A stretch of 64,000 nt of DNA from NCBI GenBank assembly GCA_916613615.1, contig OU744724.1, positions 21,624,171-21,688,170 of the forward strand, in the 5' to 3' direction. Shown here in pieces: positions 35,635 to 47,599 of this stretch. This DNA comes from Steromphala cineraria. Its lineage: Eukaryota; Mollusca; Gastropoda; Trochida; Trochidae. Position 1 is the stretch's first letter. Each line of letters opens with the position of its first letter. Made by a program: the position numbers and the translations under genes. The notes under the pieces were generated by a model. It was not told the origin of the DNA, searched no databases, and saw nothing but the letters and a program-made list of their open reading frames with translations.

Positions 35635-35985
35635 ATGATATCAGCTTCAGCAGGATGATATTAGCTTCAGCAGGATGATATCAGCTTCAGCAGGATGATA
35701 TTAGCTTCAGTAGGATGATAACAGTTTCAGCAGGATAAGATCAGCTTCAGCAGGATGATAACAGTTTCAACAGAATGATAACAGCTTCTAAAGGATGGTA
35801 TCAATTTCAATAGGATGGTGTCAACTAAAATAGGATGGTATCGACTTCAATAGGATGGTATCAACTTAAAAGGATGGTACATGTATTAGATTCAGCAGAA
35901 TGTTAACAGCTTCAATATAATAAAACAGTATCAGACGGATGATATCAACATCATCAGGATGATATCAACCTAAATGGATAACAAC
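35635..35985 (+). repeat. Minisatellite, ~20-bp unit GATGATATCAGCTTCAGCAG
   Basis: The first five or six units are nearly perfect; the array then decays through variants such as GGATGGTATCAACTTCAATA to about 35985. The gradient suggests expansion from the left end. Confidence 0.85.
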
Positions 35986-35999
35986 AAATGTAGAAGAAT

Positions 36000-38780
36000 G
36001 TTAAATGCATTTTGAATTAATTAAAAATTGATTTTTTTCCATGATAACAGCATCAGCAGGAAGGAAACTACAAAAATAATGTTAAAGAACAGAGGTTAAC
36101 TTAAAAACTATTAGAACATTGTAGAGCTTATTGTCATGACTTAAACTTGGTGTTAAAATTTCTATTTGCCTTCATACAATACCATATTGACGTTTGTAGA
36201 AAAAAACTGATGGTACGGTATATAGGTTTACATTTACTACCATTTTACTTATGATAGAAACAATACATTGAAGGTATTTAAAGACATTTATGCTTACACA
36301 TCAATACAATTAAATAACATCTTCAAGTCAGTAGACTGGCCTATGTCCCCATTAAAAAATAAACATAAAGATGACCTACAGAGTTGTATGTGGCCAGCTA
36401 AGACTGCTAATACATTTAAAATATAGGTCATGATCTCTTCATTAATGAAAAAACAATTGTTATAAGTCTAAAGGTGTCTAAATAGTGTCTAAGAGAAATC
36501 GGTAGGATCTGTAGGCCTAAATACATTTCTGTGAAAAAACGAATGTAGCTTCTGTAAGAGGGTTTACAAGCGGAGGTGTTGCTACACAGAATAACTCAAG
36601 TATGTAGTTGGGGTCGACACGGATGAAGATTTATGTAAGCCTGTCACTGAACGGGTTAAGACTTCTCCAAGCTTGACACTGAACGGATGAAGATTTCTTT
36701 ATCACCGACACTGAACGGATGAAGATTTCTTTATAGTCGACACTGAACAGTGTGGGAGGCACGTTATGAGCACGTTTATTTGCCGTGAGCCGGGTCATGT
36801 TACCTGGAGCTTCAGTAAATTGACTGGATTGATGTGGAGGTATTCAAGTCTATCTGTATTGTGCTTTACGTAAAGGATGTGTTATACAACTTCTCTTTTA
36901 AACTTGGAGTGATGCAAGGGGGTGAAGTAATGTAAATATCAGCAAAAATTGTTCTAAATTTGGTGATTTTACATCTGTGGGAGAACATTGTTTTCATTTT
37001 ATTAGTTATCAAACTAAAATTATGTCTTTTTGGCAGATGTTCCAGTCTCCCTCAATCATTAGGAAGTGATGTTAATGTCAGAAAATATAAGTTTTTAGTG
37101 GATTTCCATAGGTGGTTGTCTATTTTCTTGTATTGTGGAATTGTTATACAAGTGAAAACATCATTTCAATAAACCTCTGTTTCATATTAAGTAAGTGTTT
37201 TTCTTTATGGCGATTATGAATATCTTGTACTATCTTGTATATTCTTCATCAAATACAATGGGTAAATAGTAATTTGATTTATAATAATAACAGTTTGAAT
37301 GCATTTATACAGCGCATCAATTCACTGTAACTGCTCTGTTTCCTGGGATAAGTTGAAGGGTAGATTGAAGGGTGAGTCTTGTTGCCTGTTTTAAATGATT
37401 CATGTATCAGGCATCTACAAAGTAAATTCACATATGTGTGTGAACCTTGATGAATATCATTTATTTGGAATGGAAAACATTTGCTACCGATAACTTGTGT
37501 TCAATTTTATGACATTTTGTCTTTTATGATTGTTTACATGTATCCAAAACTGCCAATTTCTAGAAAATAAATATCTAGAAAAGAAATGACAGGAGTATGG
37601 TGGACGGAAGCTCCGTATGGTAGTTGGAATAATAATTCCCAAATCATCACTACAATAAAACAATCAACAGAAATTTATTGCCCTTTATTAGTATCTGAAA
37701 ATAAACCCTGTACAAGTTGATTGTCAGAATTACGAGTTGGTCTGTATGGTAGCAATAGTTACAAGCTGACATGTTGGAAAATCGATATACAGACCGACTA
37801 AAGACTTGAGCAGAGAAATGTGGAGAATATTACAGAAGTAACGGAGCTATGTATACAAGTTGTGTCTTTTTAACTTGATAATAACTTCAATCGAATAAAC
37901 GATAGATTATATTGATGAGATGTCTTTGGCTAATTAGAATTTATCGATGCCTCATGTCTTGGTGTTGAGAGTTATAGAGCAATGTATTGAGATATTTAAT
38001 AAGATGAGACGTCAATTCCGTTTCTTAAATGCTAAAGAAATGGGACATATTCTAAGCCAATTAAGGCTGTGTTATTGGAAAGTTTTTAAAAAATATGAAA
38101 TAAAGGTACGATAATAGTACATAAAGAATGCAATTATCAAAACACAAAAACATGTTTATATGATGAGCGTATTCATCTTGTATTTTAATAAATTATTCGC
38201 AGGACTTAAAAACAAAGAGGCAAACATTTAAGCAGTCGTTTATAGACAGAAGTGTCTTCTGATATCCAATATGTTAAAGTAACAAACATCGGAGGCTCGC
38301 AGAGGATAAGATCATATTTATCGTTCAAAACTATTCTTCACTGCATTTGAATAAAGTGTGGATCGTACCTTAAGACTCCCAGTGTGATGATGTCATAGCA
38401 TTATTACGTCACCATTTTTATGAAGTAATGACAAAATAAGTGTGACGCAGTTGACTTGGCAGGGCATTGTCTAAATCTACTGAGCTATCTACTGAAGACA
38501 TCGATTGATTTCCTTAAAACGATTTATCCTTTGTTATCAATTTTGCATGATAAATGAATTGGGATAACAGTATTCGCAAAAAATATTTTACCATGGGGAA
38601 TTTTATATGTTTTCAAATACGTGTTGTATTGATGATTTTTAATTAATAATCGTTGCTGGGTATTTTTGTCTTTGATTGTTAATTACTCCGTTTTACAAGC
38701 ATAGCTGAAGTAAGTTACGTGAAGTATCATAATTACCAATGGTTCCTTATATTACTTATACTGCAGTCATAAATCGCGGA
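36000..38780. other. AT-rich intergenic DNA
   Basis: A threefold local repeat of GA(C)ACTGAACGG(A/G)TGAAGATT-type units at about 36600-36745 is the only structure noted. No gene is supported. Confidence 0.5.
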
Positions 38781-38849
38781 TACACCACTGGACGTAACAC
38801 AAAGGAAAACAGCAAGTTCTTATTGATCTAATGCTGAGACAATGGGCTA

Positions 38850-39230
38850 TCCTGTACGTAATGAAGACCACTTATGTCCCAGTCTTAATAAACTTACATC
38901 TCAAGAGGAATCAGGTTCCCTGAGATCTTCCCAGATGTATGTTTGTACATACTGTTGAAATTGACGTGTTATTTACAAGCTGTGATATATGGCGGTTGCA
39001 TGGACGATGAGAGTGGCAAAGGCTATCGGAGAGCAATTGACATCTCTATCCCTCACTGTAGCAATAAAGGGAGCCTAGCCCATGCCACCTACTTGTGAGG
39101 GCCCGTCACTTTATGACAGATAGTACCCAGACTAATTGGACATTGTCAAGAGGCTAAACAACGATGGAAGCACGTTACACTAATTGCAATTGGAATATGA
39201 TATTATTCTTGGCTTAATCAGCTGGGACAG
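38850..39230. promoter_or_regulatory. Candidate non-coding regulatory island
   Basis: Non-repetitive, less AT-biased sequence with TGACATCTCTATCCCTCACT, GTAGCAATAAAGGGAGCCTA, a CACTAATTGCAATTGG homeodomain-type block near 39177 and GGCTTAATCAGCTG near 39211. No coding frame above 60 codons fits. Identified by composition and motif density only. Confidence 0.35.
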
Positions 39231-39239
39231 TTAGAGAAA

Positions 39240-41050
39240 TTGAAACTTCAATTTGGAATGGGGTACACTTGGAAATAATGCAGATAACGTTGGTGTTAAT
39301 GAATTTAAAGATTATGCAAATTTTTAACGTTCATTTGAATCCAATATTTGCAATAAAAATAGAAACAACTACGGAAGACTGGAGGAAGTAATAGCCAGAG
39401 CAAATATATATATATATAGATAAAGAATCGTATACATAAATAATATATAGATGTAGTTAACGAAACGTGTATATATAAATCACTTAACAACTCTCGAAAA
39501 AAATGTCTTTTTGGAGGGGTTTGGTAGAGTCCAACCAACACATATCACTCTACTTTCATTCGGCTTAATTATCATCTATGCATTTGCTTAGTTTATATAA
39601 AAAAACACATGAACTTGTCAAGAGCCCAAAATAATCTTAACAATTTAGATAATTTAGATTACGAAATTGTCTTTCAATTGGAACAATTCATTTTCATTTT
39701 CCTGACATCACCTTATATTCCCCCTAAAAACTTCCCCTTTAATGCTCAATTATACATACAAAATGTCTTAATGTGCATTATATTTGATTTAATTTATATG
39801 CTATTTTTGTATAACTATTGAATTTTTCACACTTATGATTTACAAATATCTGAGATTTCTTGCCTTTCTATGAAAATTAATCATCTTCCGTGAAACTATG
39901 CGATAAATATAATATAAAGGGGCACTCTTACACAACCACATCACATCAGACACTAGCATTCCAGGATAGTGAATGGAATATTCGTCACCTTTGATCAGCT
40001 TATGTATACGGTGGAGATATAAAGGAATGCATTTTAAAAAGTAAAACCACGAAAAGTGTTGGTGCCAAATATAAGAAATGTGATAGTTTACACACAACAA
40101 AAACGTTAAGCAACAACCACCCCTATTCATATCACAAGTCATTAAAGTACCCTAATATTCCAATATCATGTGAATCATTATGAGAAGCATAATGGCAAGA
40201 AATATTTGTTTTGCTGATGATAAGAACGTGGTGGTTGGATAATTATATCATAGAGTGAAATGATGGAAAATTATATTCGTATTTTTCCTTATGAAATACA
40301 TTTGACAAGCTGATTAAAATAAAAGACATCAAACTCAGTTCCCATTATCACATTTTTCCCACAATGGATACTCTAGTAAATTCTTCCTTCGTTACCTCTA
40401 TCACAAGTGGCTTTTATATCGCGAAGTCCACAAAATCACACAAGGAGACACTTCTTTTATATACACAATCAAAATACGTTTTACATCTCCGACTGACTAC
40501 TGTTTGGTGTTGAATATGTGCGTGTGGCACATGTGAAGGAACTTCAGTCTTCCCAACTCTTACAGGAACAGACTTGATGTTCAGTAGGAAACAAGTGCAA
40601 AACGTAACTCGGATTTCTAGTCCGAGAATATGTCCACTTGAAGTAGAGTTTACGGAGGACGAAAAATACCTTTTTGTTGAACATAATGTCATCTCCTCTC
40701 TATCGCGTTCTTTAAGATTGACTAACGTATTTACATTGTTATAGGTGACATTGGGATTCTCCTTACTACAATAATTTATGTTAGCTATTTTTGTACACTT
40801 TTTAGACATATGTTTCCTGTTGGTTGGCTTCTCTGAGGATGCGAGTTATGAAATGTACAAGAAATTGTACCACTGCAAACAATGTGATTCTGTTAATTTG
40901 TTTATGGCCTAGACGACATGTCTTTCTGGTAAAGTATAACTAATGCTCATGCTTCGACTTGAAAAAAAATACATTATAGAACAAAACTGTATTATAAGTT
41001 ATGGAGAACTGATGCGAGTAGTAAGCTGACGTCCATTCCATATACAGTCA
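39240..41050. other. AT-rich intergenic DNA
   Basis: Frames at 39305-39541, 39840-40142 and 40414-40809 (minus; 131 codons) were read through. The last is the longest non-repetitive frame outside the gene, but has no recognisable domain, so it is not called as a gene. Confidence 0.45.
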
Positions 41051-41079
41051 TCATAACGCTACATTATACCATAGCATAA

Positions 41080-41520
41080 CATCACATTCCTCCCATGTAG
41101 CAAAGCGATTAACTGCACTGTGCAGGCGTACAGCTCATTGTCAACCTAAACCTGTGATAAATGTGCATGTTATCTCATTGTTATCTCATGTTATCTCCTT
41201 ACTCCGTACACCCGCGCCTGCGCAGTAGGTATCGCCTATTTAGGCGGAGTTAGCATTCATCAAAATGTTACTGTCATCTGAAATCCCTAAACTCCGTATC
41301 GTGCAGGGTTCATGTGTCAGTGTGTATTTGCTGTTGCTCGCACACAGATGTAGATTTAACTCCGCTGCATGGAGCTCAAATATTGACCTTGAAATGATTG
41401 TAAATAGCTGAGCTCGATGGCAGCTTTATATGCGGGAGGGCGGTTGTTAAGATGTCTACAATGCACAGGTGCAATATGTATAGATCGTGTCATATCCACT
41501 CTGTTGTATACCTATATCAC
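41080..41520. promoter_or_regulatory. Candidate enhancer/promoter with GATA triplet, NRF1-like and CArG motifs
   Basis: Three TTATCT (inverted GATA) sites at 41170, 41181 and 41191 are followed within 75 bases by GCGCCTGCGCA (41214-41224, NRF1-like) and CCTATTTAGG (41235-41244, a perfect CArG/SRF box centred in CGCCTATTTAGGCG). The surrounding 400 bases are GC-richer and non-repetitive. The motifs are seen; function is inferred. Confidence 0.4.
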
Positions 41521-42390
41521 TTGAGCCATTAATCATTACCTCTGAAAATACTTACCCGGATTTATGTATAGCACTGGAGTGTTATGAAATGATGATGATA
41601 TAGCGATTATCGCGCACTTGAAATAACATGTATTTCACTAATTTGGTCACATCGTTATTATCGTAATGACAGTTGGTTTTGGTTAAAAGTCTATGAAACG
41701 TCACAAATAAGTAATTCCGGCTTGGAAAGAAGACGACTATATTGATATTAATTACGTTTAGAATTACTTTTATACAATATTCATAATGACCAAAATAGCA
41801 TCCTCGTGGAACTTGGATAAAATTGGCACCACAAATATGATGGTCTGGCGTTCACAGATTTTCTGCACGAATTCAACGCGATTGTTTTATGATTATGTTA
41901 TTATTTTACAATGAATAGTCAATGCAATTTTTGTTCCTATCAACATTAAAGATATATTTGGTTATACAACTTGTCAATGTATGTAACAGAATAGATTCAA
42001 CGAAATTATATTAATAAAAATATATCCTAATGTTAATGCAAATGCGCTGAAAAGGTACATGTACACAGGTCAATAACAACCACGAATAATCAAGGTTCTC
42101 ACATTCGCAGTCAATGGTGTGTAGGCTTTACCAGAAAACAAGACTTTCAAATCTCGAATCCCTCAGTTAATATCGAATGCTCCGGGATCTTAACGAAGAT
42201 ATGATCACTTAAGACCATGAGCATGGAAAGTCCTTGCTAAGGAAATGCACTTGCAATCAAATCAAGAAATCGGTGTATGCAGTATCAATTAAGGGTCGTC
42301 TTGAAAGCCTTTCGTCAGAGGAAATATCAGGAGACACTAGTACACTGGAAGAATTCTTAACCAGGGAAACTCGTAAACTGTTGAGGACGA
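41521..42390. other. Mostly AT-rich intergenic DNA
   Basis: A 68-codon frame at 42234-42440 shows no recognisable features. Nothing else is supported. Confidence 0.4.
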
Positions 42391-42399
42391 AGCCATCAG

Positions 42400-43200
42400 G
42401 AGTTGATTCGTATTTCCGATTGACTTTACACCCGATATAGATTGGTGATTATTGCCCAGACTTGATGTCGTCGATACCGTTAGTCTCGGAGGAACTAAAA
42501 GCTAAGTGCCCTCTAAATCTGCTATCATAGATGCGTATAGGCACACGACATTTCCAGCATATGCGAGATCACGGGATATACCTTTGATCAAAACGAGAGT
42601 GCTTGTAGCGTGTTTTGATCGGTGACTAGATGGAGGGCTATGTGTGGGGTGCATGTCGGGAGGGGTAAGAGCGTGTGTTTCCCCCTCTTAACTAGGAGCT
42701 AGCCTCTTGACGGACCCCTTTCTCGATAGGTCTTCCTTACTTATAGGTCTTAGCGTGAGCCAAGGTGACGCGCTCCCTCCTTCCCTTTTACCATTGCCCA
42801 ATTTGAGATGAAATCTTGCCACTAAGTGATCTCAATTAGGATTAGGGCTAAACAAGACCCCTTCAGGTATTTGCCGAGATGTAATTTCTACTCCAAACTC
42901 TTCAGTCTTTCCCAGTGTAGACGGCTGATTGACATTACTTGAGAGCCCTCTGCTATTACGATGTCCATTGTGGACCTAGCAGCGATTCCAGATATGATTA
43001 TTAAGCGGTTCCTCTGAACATACATACACCAGCTACCTGATATCAGTTGTATTCATGCGTACAGAAAAGAACAACAATGGCGGCGACGGAGACTCTGGTC
43101 TCGTACACAGTGGCCTCTACCTCGAACCATTACAGCAGATACCGACGTGCCGTCAGGCTTTGCTTGTAATCAGATTGGGAGATAGCATCTAATGACAATA
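42400..43200. promoter_or_regulatory. Candidate non-coding island
   Basis: Higher-GC, non-repetitive DNA including TTGCCACTAAGTGATCTCAA followed by TTAGGATTAGGGCTAA (near 42817), TGACGCGCTCCCTCC and GGCGGCGACGGAGACTCTGG near 43080. The adjacent minus-strand frames (43236-43439 and 43288-43542) overlap each other and are unrecognised. Confidence 0.3.
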
Positions 43201-44059
43201 GCAAATTTTAAAAACAAATACAACAATAATACTCTTCAAATTGCGTGTACGAGACAGTCAACGTATACGACGTCGCAGCAGTGACCTTTACGTATAAGAT
43301 GGAGACAGCGTAGCCTCGTTTTGAGTCGACGGCACATCTCGTTTACCTCTCGTGCAATTACGCCCATTATATCCTTGGCTATCTGCTGTGAGATCTTGTT
43401 CGCGTGTACCTTTGAAATGACTTCTGTTCCAAAAGTCAAAAGGAATATCTTTTAATCTAAAATCCTCCATTAAGGATGTTATACATGGAATTGAGCTGAG
43501 GGGTAATTGTACAGCCTTCTGTCTGATGATCGACGGTTTCATGACAGGTGGTCTAATCTACGGTGTGTATAACAGTTGGATCTTCCTGCATAAAGCTGAA
43601 TCAAGGAGATTTACTCATGTAGGTAGTGCTGTCGACCAATCTTTGCTTTTAGACATAAGGGTATTGTTAAACATCGCTATAAATTATAGTTTTAGGTATT
43701 CGAAATGTGGGGATGGTTGCGTTCAATACTTTATCGGAGATGAGAGAGGTTAATAGGTTCACGATTATTGGATATCCAACTCTTTTATGTACAGAATTGC
43801 AATGATTTCGAATAGAAAGGTCTGAAATATGTGAAAGTGGGATATTAAATCTTGTACTTTCTTACCAGTACAACTTCTAGAGTGCAACTATGTTTAAAAA
43901 ATTAGACCAACGTGACTAAAGTTCAAAAAATTATTTCCATAAAGTTACAAGCCGTCCCTTCAGCTTTAAAATGATCCCAAAGTTTATTGTTGTCATTTTC
44001 ATTTATTAACTATCATAATGAAAGCATGATAATTGATTTATGAATGATTCACTCTGTTT

Positions 44060-44750
44060 ACATATGCATGCTATAATGTGCCTACCCTTCCCTCTCCCTC
44101 ATCCCTCTTTCCTCCGTCCCATCTCGCGACCCAACTTCTCCGTGCCCTTTCAATCCCGTGTTTATTGGCCCTTAAGGCTCTAAATGGATACATGAATTTT
44201 GAGGTTTTGTCTGGGGAAAAGGAAATGAAAATCTGAGGAATATCCATATTTACACGATATCAGCCGGTATTGTGCGGGGGTCAGTTCAACTCATTAGTGC
44301 TTCGATCCCAACGACCCCTGGGGAGATCCCACCCTGCACCTGTGATGAGCGCGCAACGGGAAGTGACGAAGCTCCGCGAGCAGCGCATCGCCATTCTTCG
44401 GCGCTCCGAGAACAACCGAAGCCTATCAAAGTGTTTTCATTGCAAACGATCGCCACCACTGAGCCGGTATTGTTACATTGAATACCCAATACTCGTCCCA
44501 CCAGCTTATTCAATCGCTTTTATTAAGGGGATGATATCTTTTTATTTCCCCATGAAAACGCCGCTGTACGAGGGGAGTTTGGGCCCCAATTAGGGCTCGT
44601 CAGAATCGGTCGGCTCTCAACACACTGAATAATACACATAGAAACTGGGTTTGCTTTTTGCAGATCTGTTTGCACTGGGACATTCTGGGTACGCGGCGTT
44701 CGAGGCTGCCCCGCCCCTCCCACTCCCCCTTCCCCTTATTGGTGACAGTG
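44060..44750. promoter_or_regulatory. Candidate regulatory island, strongly higher-GC
   Basis: A CT-rich lead (44080-44150) is followed by about 500 bases of complex, CpG-containing sequence, for example CACCTGTGATGAGCGCGCAA, AAGCTCCGCGAGCAGCGCAT and GGGCCCCAATTAGGGC (homeodomain core). Open frames on both strands (44270-44593 +, 44272-44481 +, 44286-44513 -, 44523-44723 -) reflect fewer stop codons in GC-rich DNA, and none resembles a known protein. Its sharp borders recall conserved non-coding elements. Confidence 0.35.
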
Positions 44751-45399
44751 TAACAAAGTATTTAAATGTATTATAAAACTTCAATAGAAAGGGTTTCGAT
44801 ATTTAATTTTAAACTTTTCTGATTTTAATGAATAAGTTTTTTTTGCAAGTCGTTTAGATGTGTCCAAAATGGTGTTCATTGTGACAGGAGCTTTATTCTT
44901 TTTTAAGAAGCAATAACACCCACACTAGCGCTTATTGACTTCCGTTTCATGAGAGTTTCGTTATGAGAACATCGAGTGGTACTTGAACAGAAATTACAAT
45001 TTTATTCTCTTGCCAATTCTAAATGTCTTTTTGGTCGGACTTGTACTTTCATTCACATCTGATAAATCTTTCATTATGCAAACAATGGTATGAAAAAAAT
45101 AGAAAATGTAACACTTATATGCCCTGTAATTAGTTCTCTCTAATTAGAAAGTATAAAGTCACTAATGAGCGTTAATATTCGATTCGTTCCATGGGCAATT
45201 TAAACTGTCTGCAGTAACTCGTCTCAAGTTGCCCTTAACCTTTATACCATTGTTCTTATTTTCTTTTCCAATTTTGAGATAAATAATGAGGATGTTTGAA
45301 TTTAATCAATTCGATTTTCTACAATGACCTGTCTTATCGCGACTTAGAAATACGCCTGTCCTTCATGTAGTTTGTAGAATATTGTGGACGTTTTCTGTT

Positions 45400-45930
45400 A
45401 GCTTTAAATAATGTAAATTCAAAACTTAATTTAATAGAACAACTATATATTTGATTTGCGCCAAAGCACAATGACTGTCGTTGTTGGGTAAGGTTTGTCC
45501 TCATTTCATCGCCTACAACACATGTGAACTTTACGGGGGAAAAGGAATCAACCCTATTCTTGTAAAGGAATTTCCAATTGTTCCTCGTTTTGCTTACCTA
45601 AGGAACCTTAGTCGTGCCTTCTTGTCATCATGTGTGGTGATTCTAGGAAGATAATATTATATCATGTCAGATGTGAAATGACTGAATGATTCTTTAAAGA
45701 ATGTAAAATTCAAAACTCAATTTAATAGTACAAATATATATTTGATTTGCGCCAAAGCACCATGACTGTGTAAGGTTTGTCCTCATATGTCGCGTACAAC
45801 AAATATTAACCTTACTAAATTCAAAAGGAATCTCCCCTATGGAATAGGCATTTCCATATCCTTCCTTGTGTTGCTTACATAAGAGGCATCTTAGTCGTGC
45901 CTACTTATCATCATGGTCATTCTAGGAATA
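45400..45930 (+). repeat. Tandem duplication, ~290-bp unit, two diverged copies
   Basis: The copies begin near 45411 and 45701 and share ATGTAAA(A)TTCAAAACT, TATATATTTGATTTGCGCCA, AGCAC(A/C)ATGACTGT, GTAAGGTTTGTCCTCAT, CATTTCC-type blocks, CTTAGTCGTGCCT and ATTCTAGGAA in the same order. Indels give differing lengths. Confidence 0.8.
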
Positions 45931-46569
45931 GTATGTTCAATCAGAATTGGTCAAATGACCATACGGACAAAATAAATCTAAAGAGAAAAAAAATACAAGA
46001 CTAGTAAGAATCTGTAAGTAATCTACTGTACATAATGAAAGTATCGCATGACATTTTAATTAAAATCTTGTGTAAGTTTAATGCAATCCTTGTTCATGTA
46101 TGTAACTTTATGTTCTAATTGTGGATTTGTATGGTTTGAATAAGTATTTTGTCTCAATTCTTAGTCAGAATTGTATATGTAATAAACGATTAACGATCAA
46201 ATCTGCGTCGTTCAATAATTAAACTCCCATTAAAGCCTTAATGAAACCATATGCCTACTTACAACTGGTAATTTATTCTCACAATATTTGAAGAGGAATA
46301 GAATGGAAATATTTCCAGAATGTGGGATTTGCTTCCATTCCCATAGCCGGCGTGACATGTCTTTGCCTCTGTGTAGATGTAGTATATAGCGAGTGGACCA
46401 TGACACCAGGTGTTCGGGGGGCGTCTCAAAGACGCATTGTGTTTGTTTATGTATGTGCTTACTCAGTTAATCATGTGTAGCGGACTGACGGATGCCATTG
46501 TTGGAAGGGTAGTCGTGAAACAAGCGTAAAATTGTTATACACTCCGATCAGATGTGCTTCATAAGCGTG

Positions 46570-47575
46570 ATTTGGTTAATGTTAATGTTGATTTTTATGT
46601 TGAATTTGATGTTGAACTTGATGTAGATGTAGATGTAGATGTAGATGTGGATGTAGATGTAGATGTAGATGTAGATGTAGATGTAGATGTAGATGTAGAT
46701 GTAGATGTAGATGTAGATGTAGATGTAGATGTAGATGTAGATGTAGATGAAGATGAAGATGTAGATGTAGATGCGGTTGTTAATGTAGATGTAGGTCTTG
46801 ATGTAGATGTGGATGTAGATGTAGGTCTTGATGTGGCTGTTAATGTGGATGTGAATGTTAATGTAGATGTAGGTCTTGATGTGGCTGTTAATGTGGATGT
46901 TAATGTAGATGTAGGTCTTGATGTAGATGTGGATGTGGATGTTAATATAGATGTAGGTCTTGATGTGGCTGTAAAAATGTGGATGTTAATGTAGATGTAG
47001 GTCTTGATGTAGATGTGGGTGTTAATGTAGATGTTAATGTAGATGTAGGTCTTGATGTGGCTGTTAATGTGGATGTGGATGTTAATGTAGATGTAGGTCT
47101 TGATGTAGATGTGGATGTGGATGTTAATATAGATGTAGGTCTTGATGTGGCTGTAAAAATGTGGATGTTAATGTAGATGTAGGTCTTGATGTAGATGTGG
47201 CTGTAAAAATGTGGATGTTAATGTAGATGTAGGTCTTGATGTAGATGTGGATGTTAATGTAGATGTTAATGTAGATGTAGGTCTTGATGTGGCTGTTAAT
47301 GTGGATGTTAATGTAGATGTAGATGTAGGTCTTGATGTGGCTGTTAATGTGGATGTGGATGTTAATGTAGATGTAGGTCTTGATGTAGATGTGGATGTGG
47401 ATGTTAATATAGATGTAGGTCTTGATGTGGCTGTAAAAATGTGGATGTTAATGTAGATGTAGGTCTTGATGTGGCTGTTAATGTGGATGTTAATGTAGAT
47501 GTAGATGTAGGTCTTGATGTGGATGTTAATGTAGATGTAGGTCTTGATGTAGATGTGGATGTGGATGTTGGTGTA
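46570..47575 (+). repeat. Large GATGTA hexamer minisatellite with higher-order structure
   Basis: It starts as GTTGAT variants, passes into about 20 near-perfect GATGTA units (46620-46750), then into longer composite units built from GATGTAGGTCTTGATGT, GGATGTTAATGTA and GGCTGTAAAAATGTGGATG. The GTAAAAATG marker recurs at 46971, 47153, 47203 and 47433. Because the unit is six bases, all frames stay open for long, giving (Val-Asp)n frames at 46554-46994, 46979-47176 and 47211-47456; these are not supported as genes. Confidence 0.95.
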
Positions 47576-47599
47576 TTCAATATGATTTGAATTGATGTT

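Noticed and set aside
40414..40809. 131-codon minus-strand frame
   Set aside because: Longest non-repeat frame outside the gene, but no domain, no splice context and no family resemblance could be seen.
46554..47456. Val-Asp repeat proteins from three consecutive + frames
   Set aside because: They are translations of the GATGTA minisatellite; the unit length is a multiple of three, so the frame stays open by arithmetic. No start context, splice structure or non-repeat domain.
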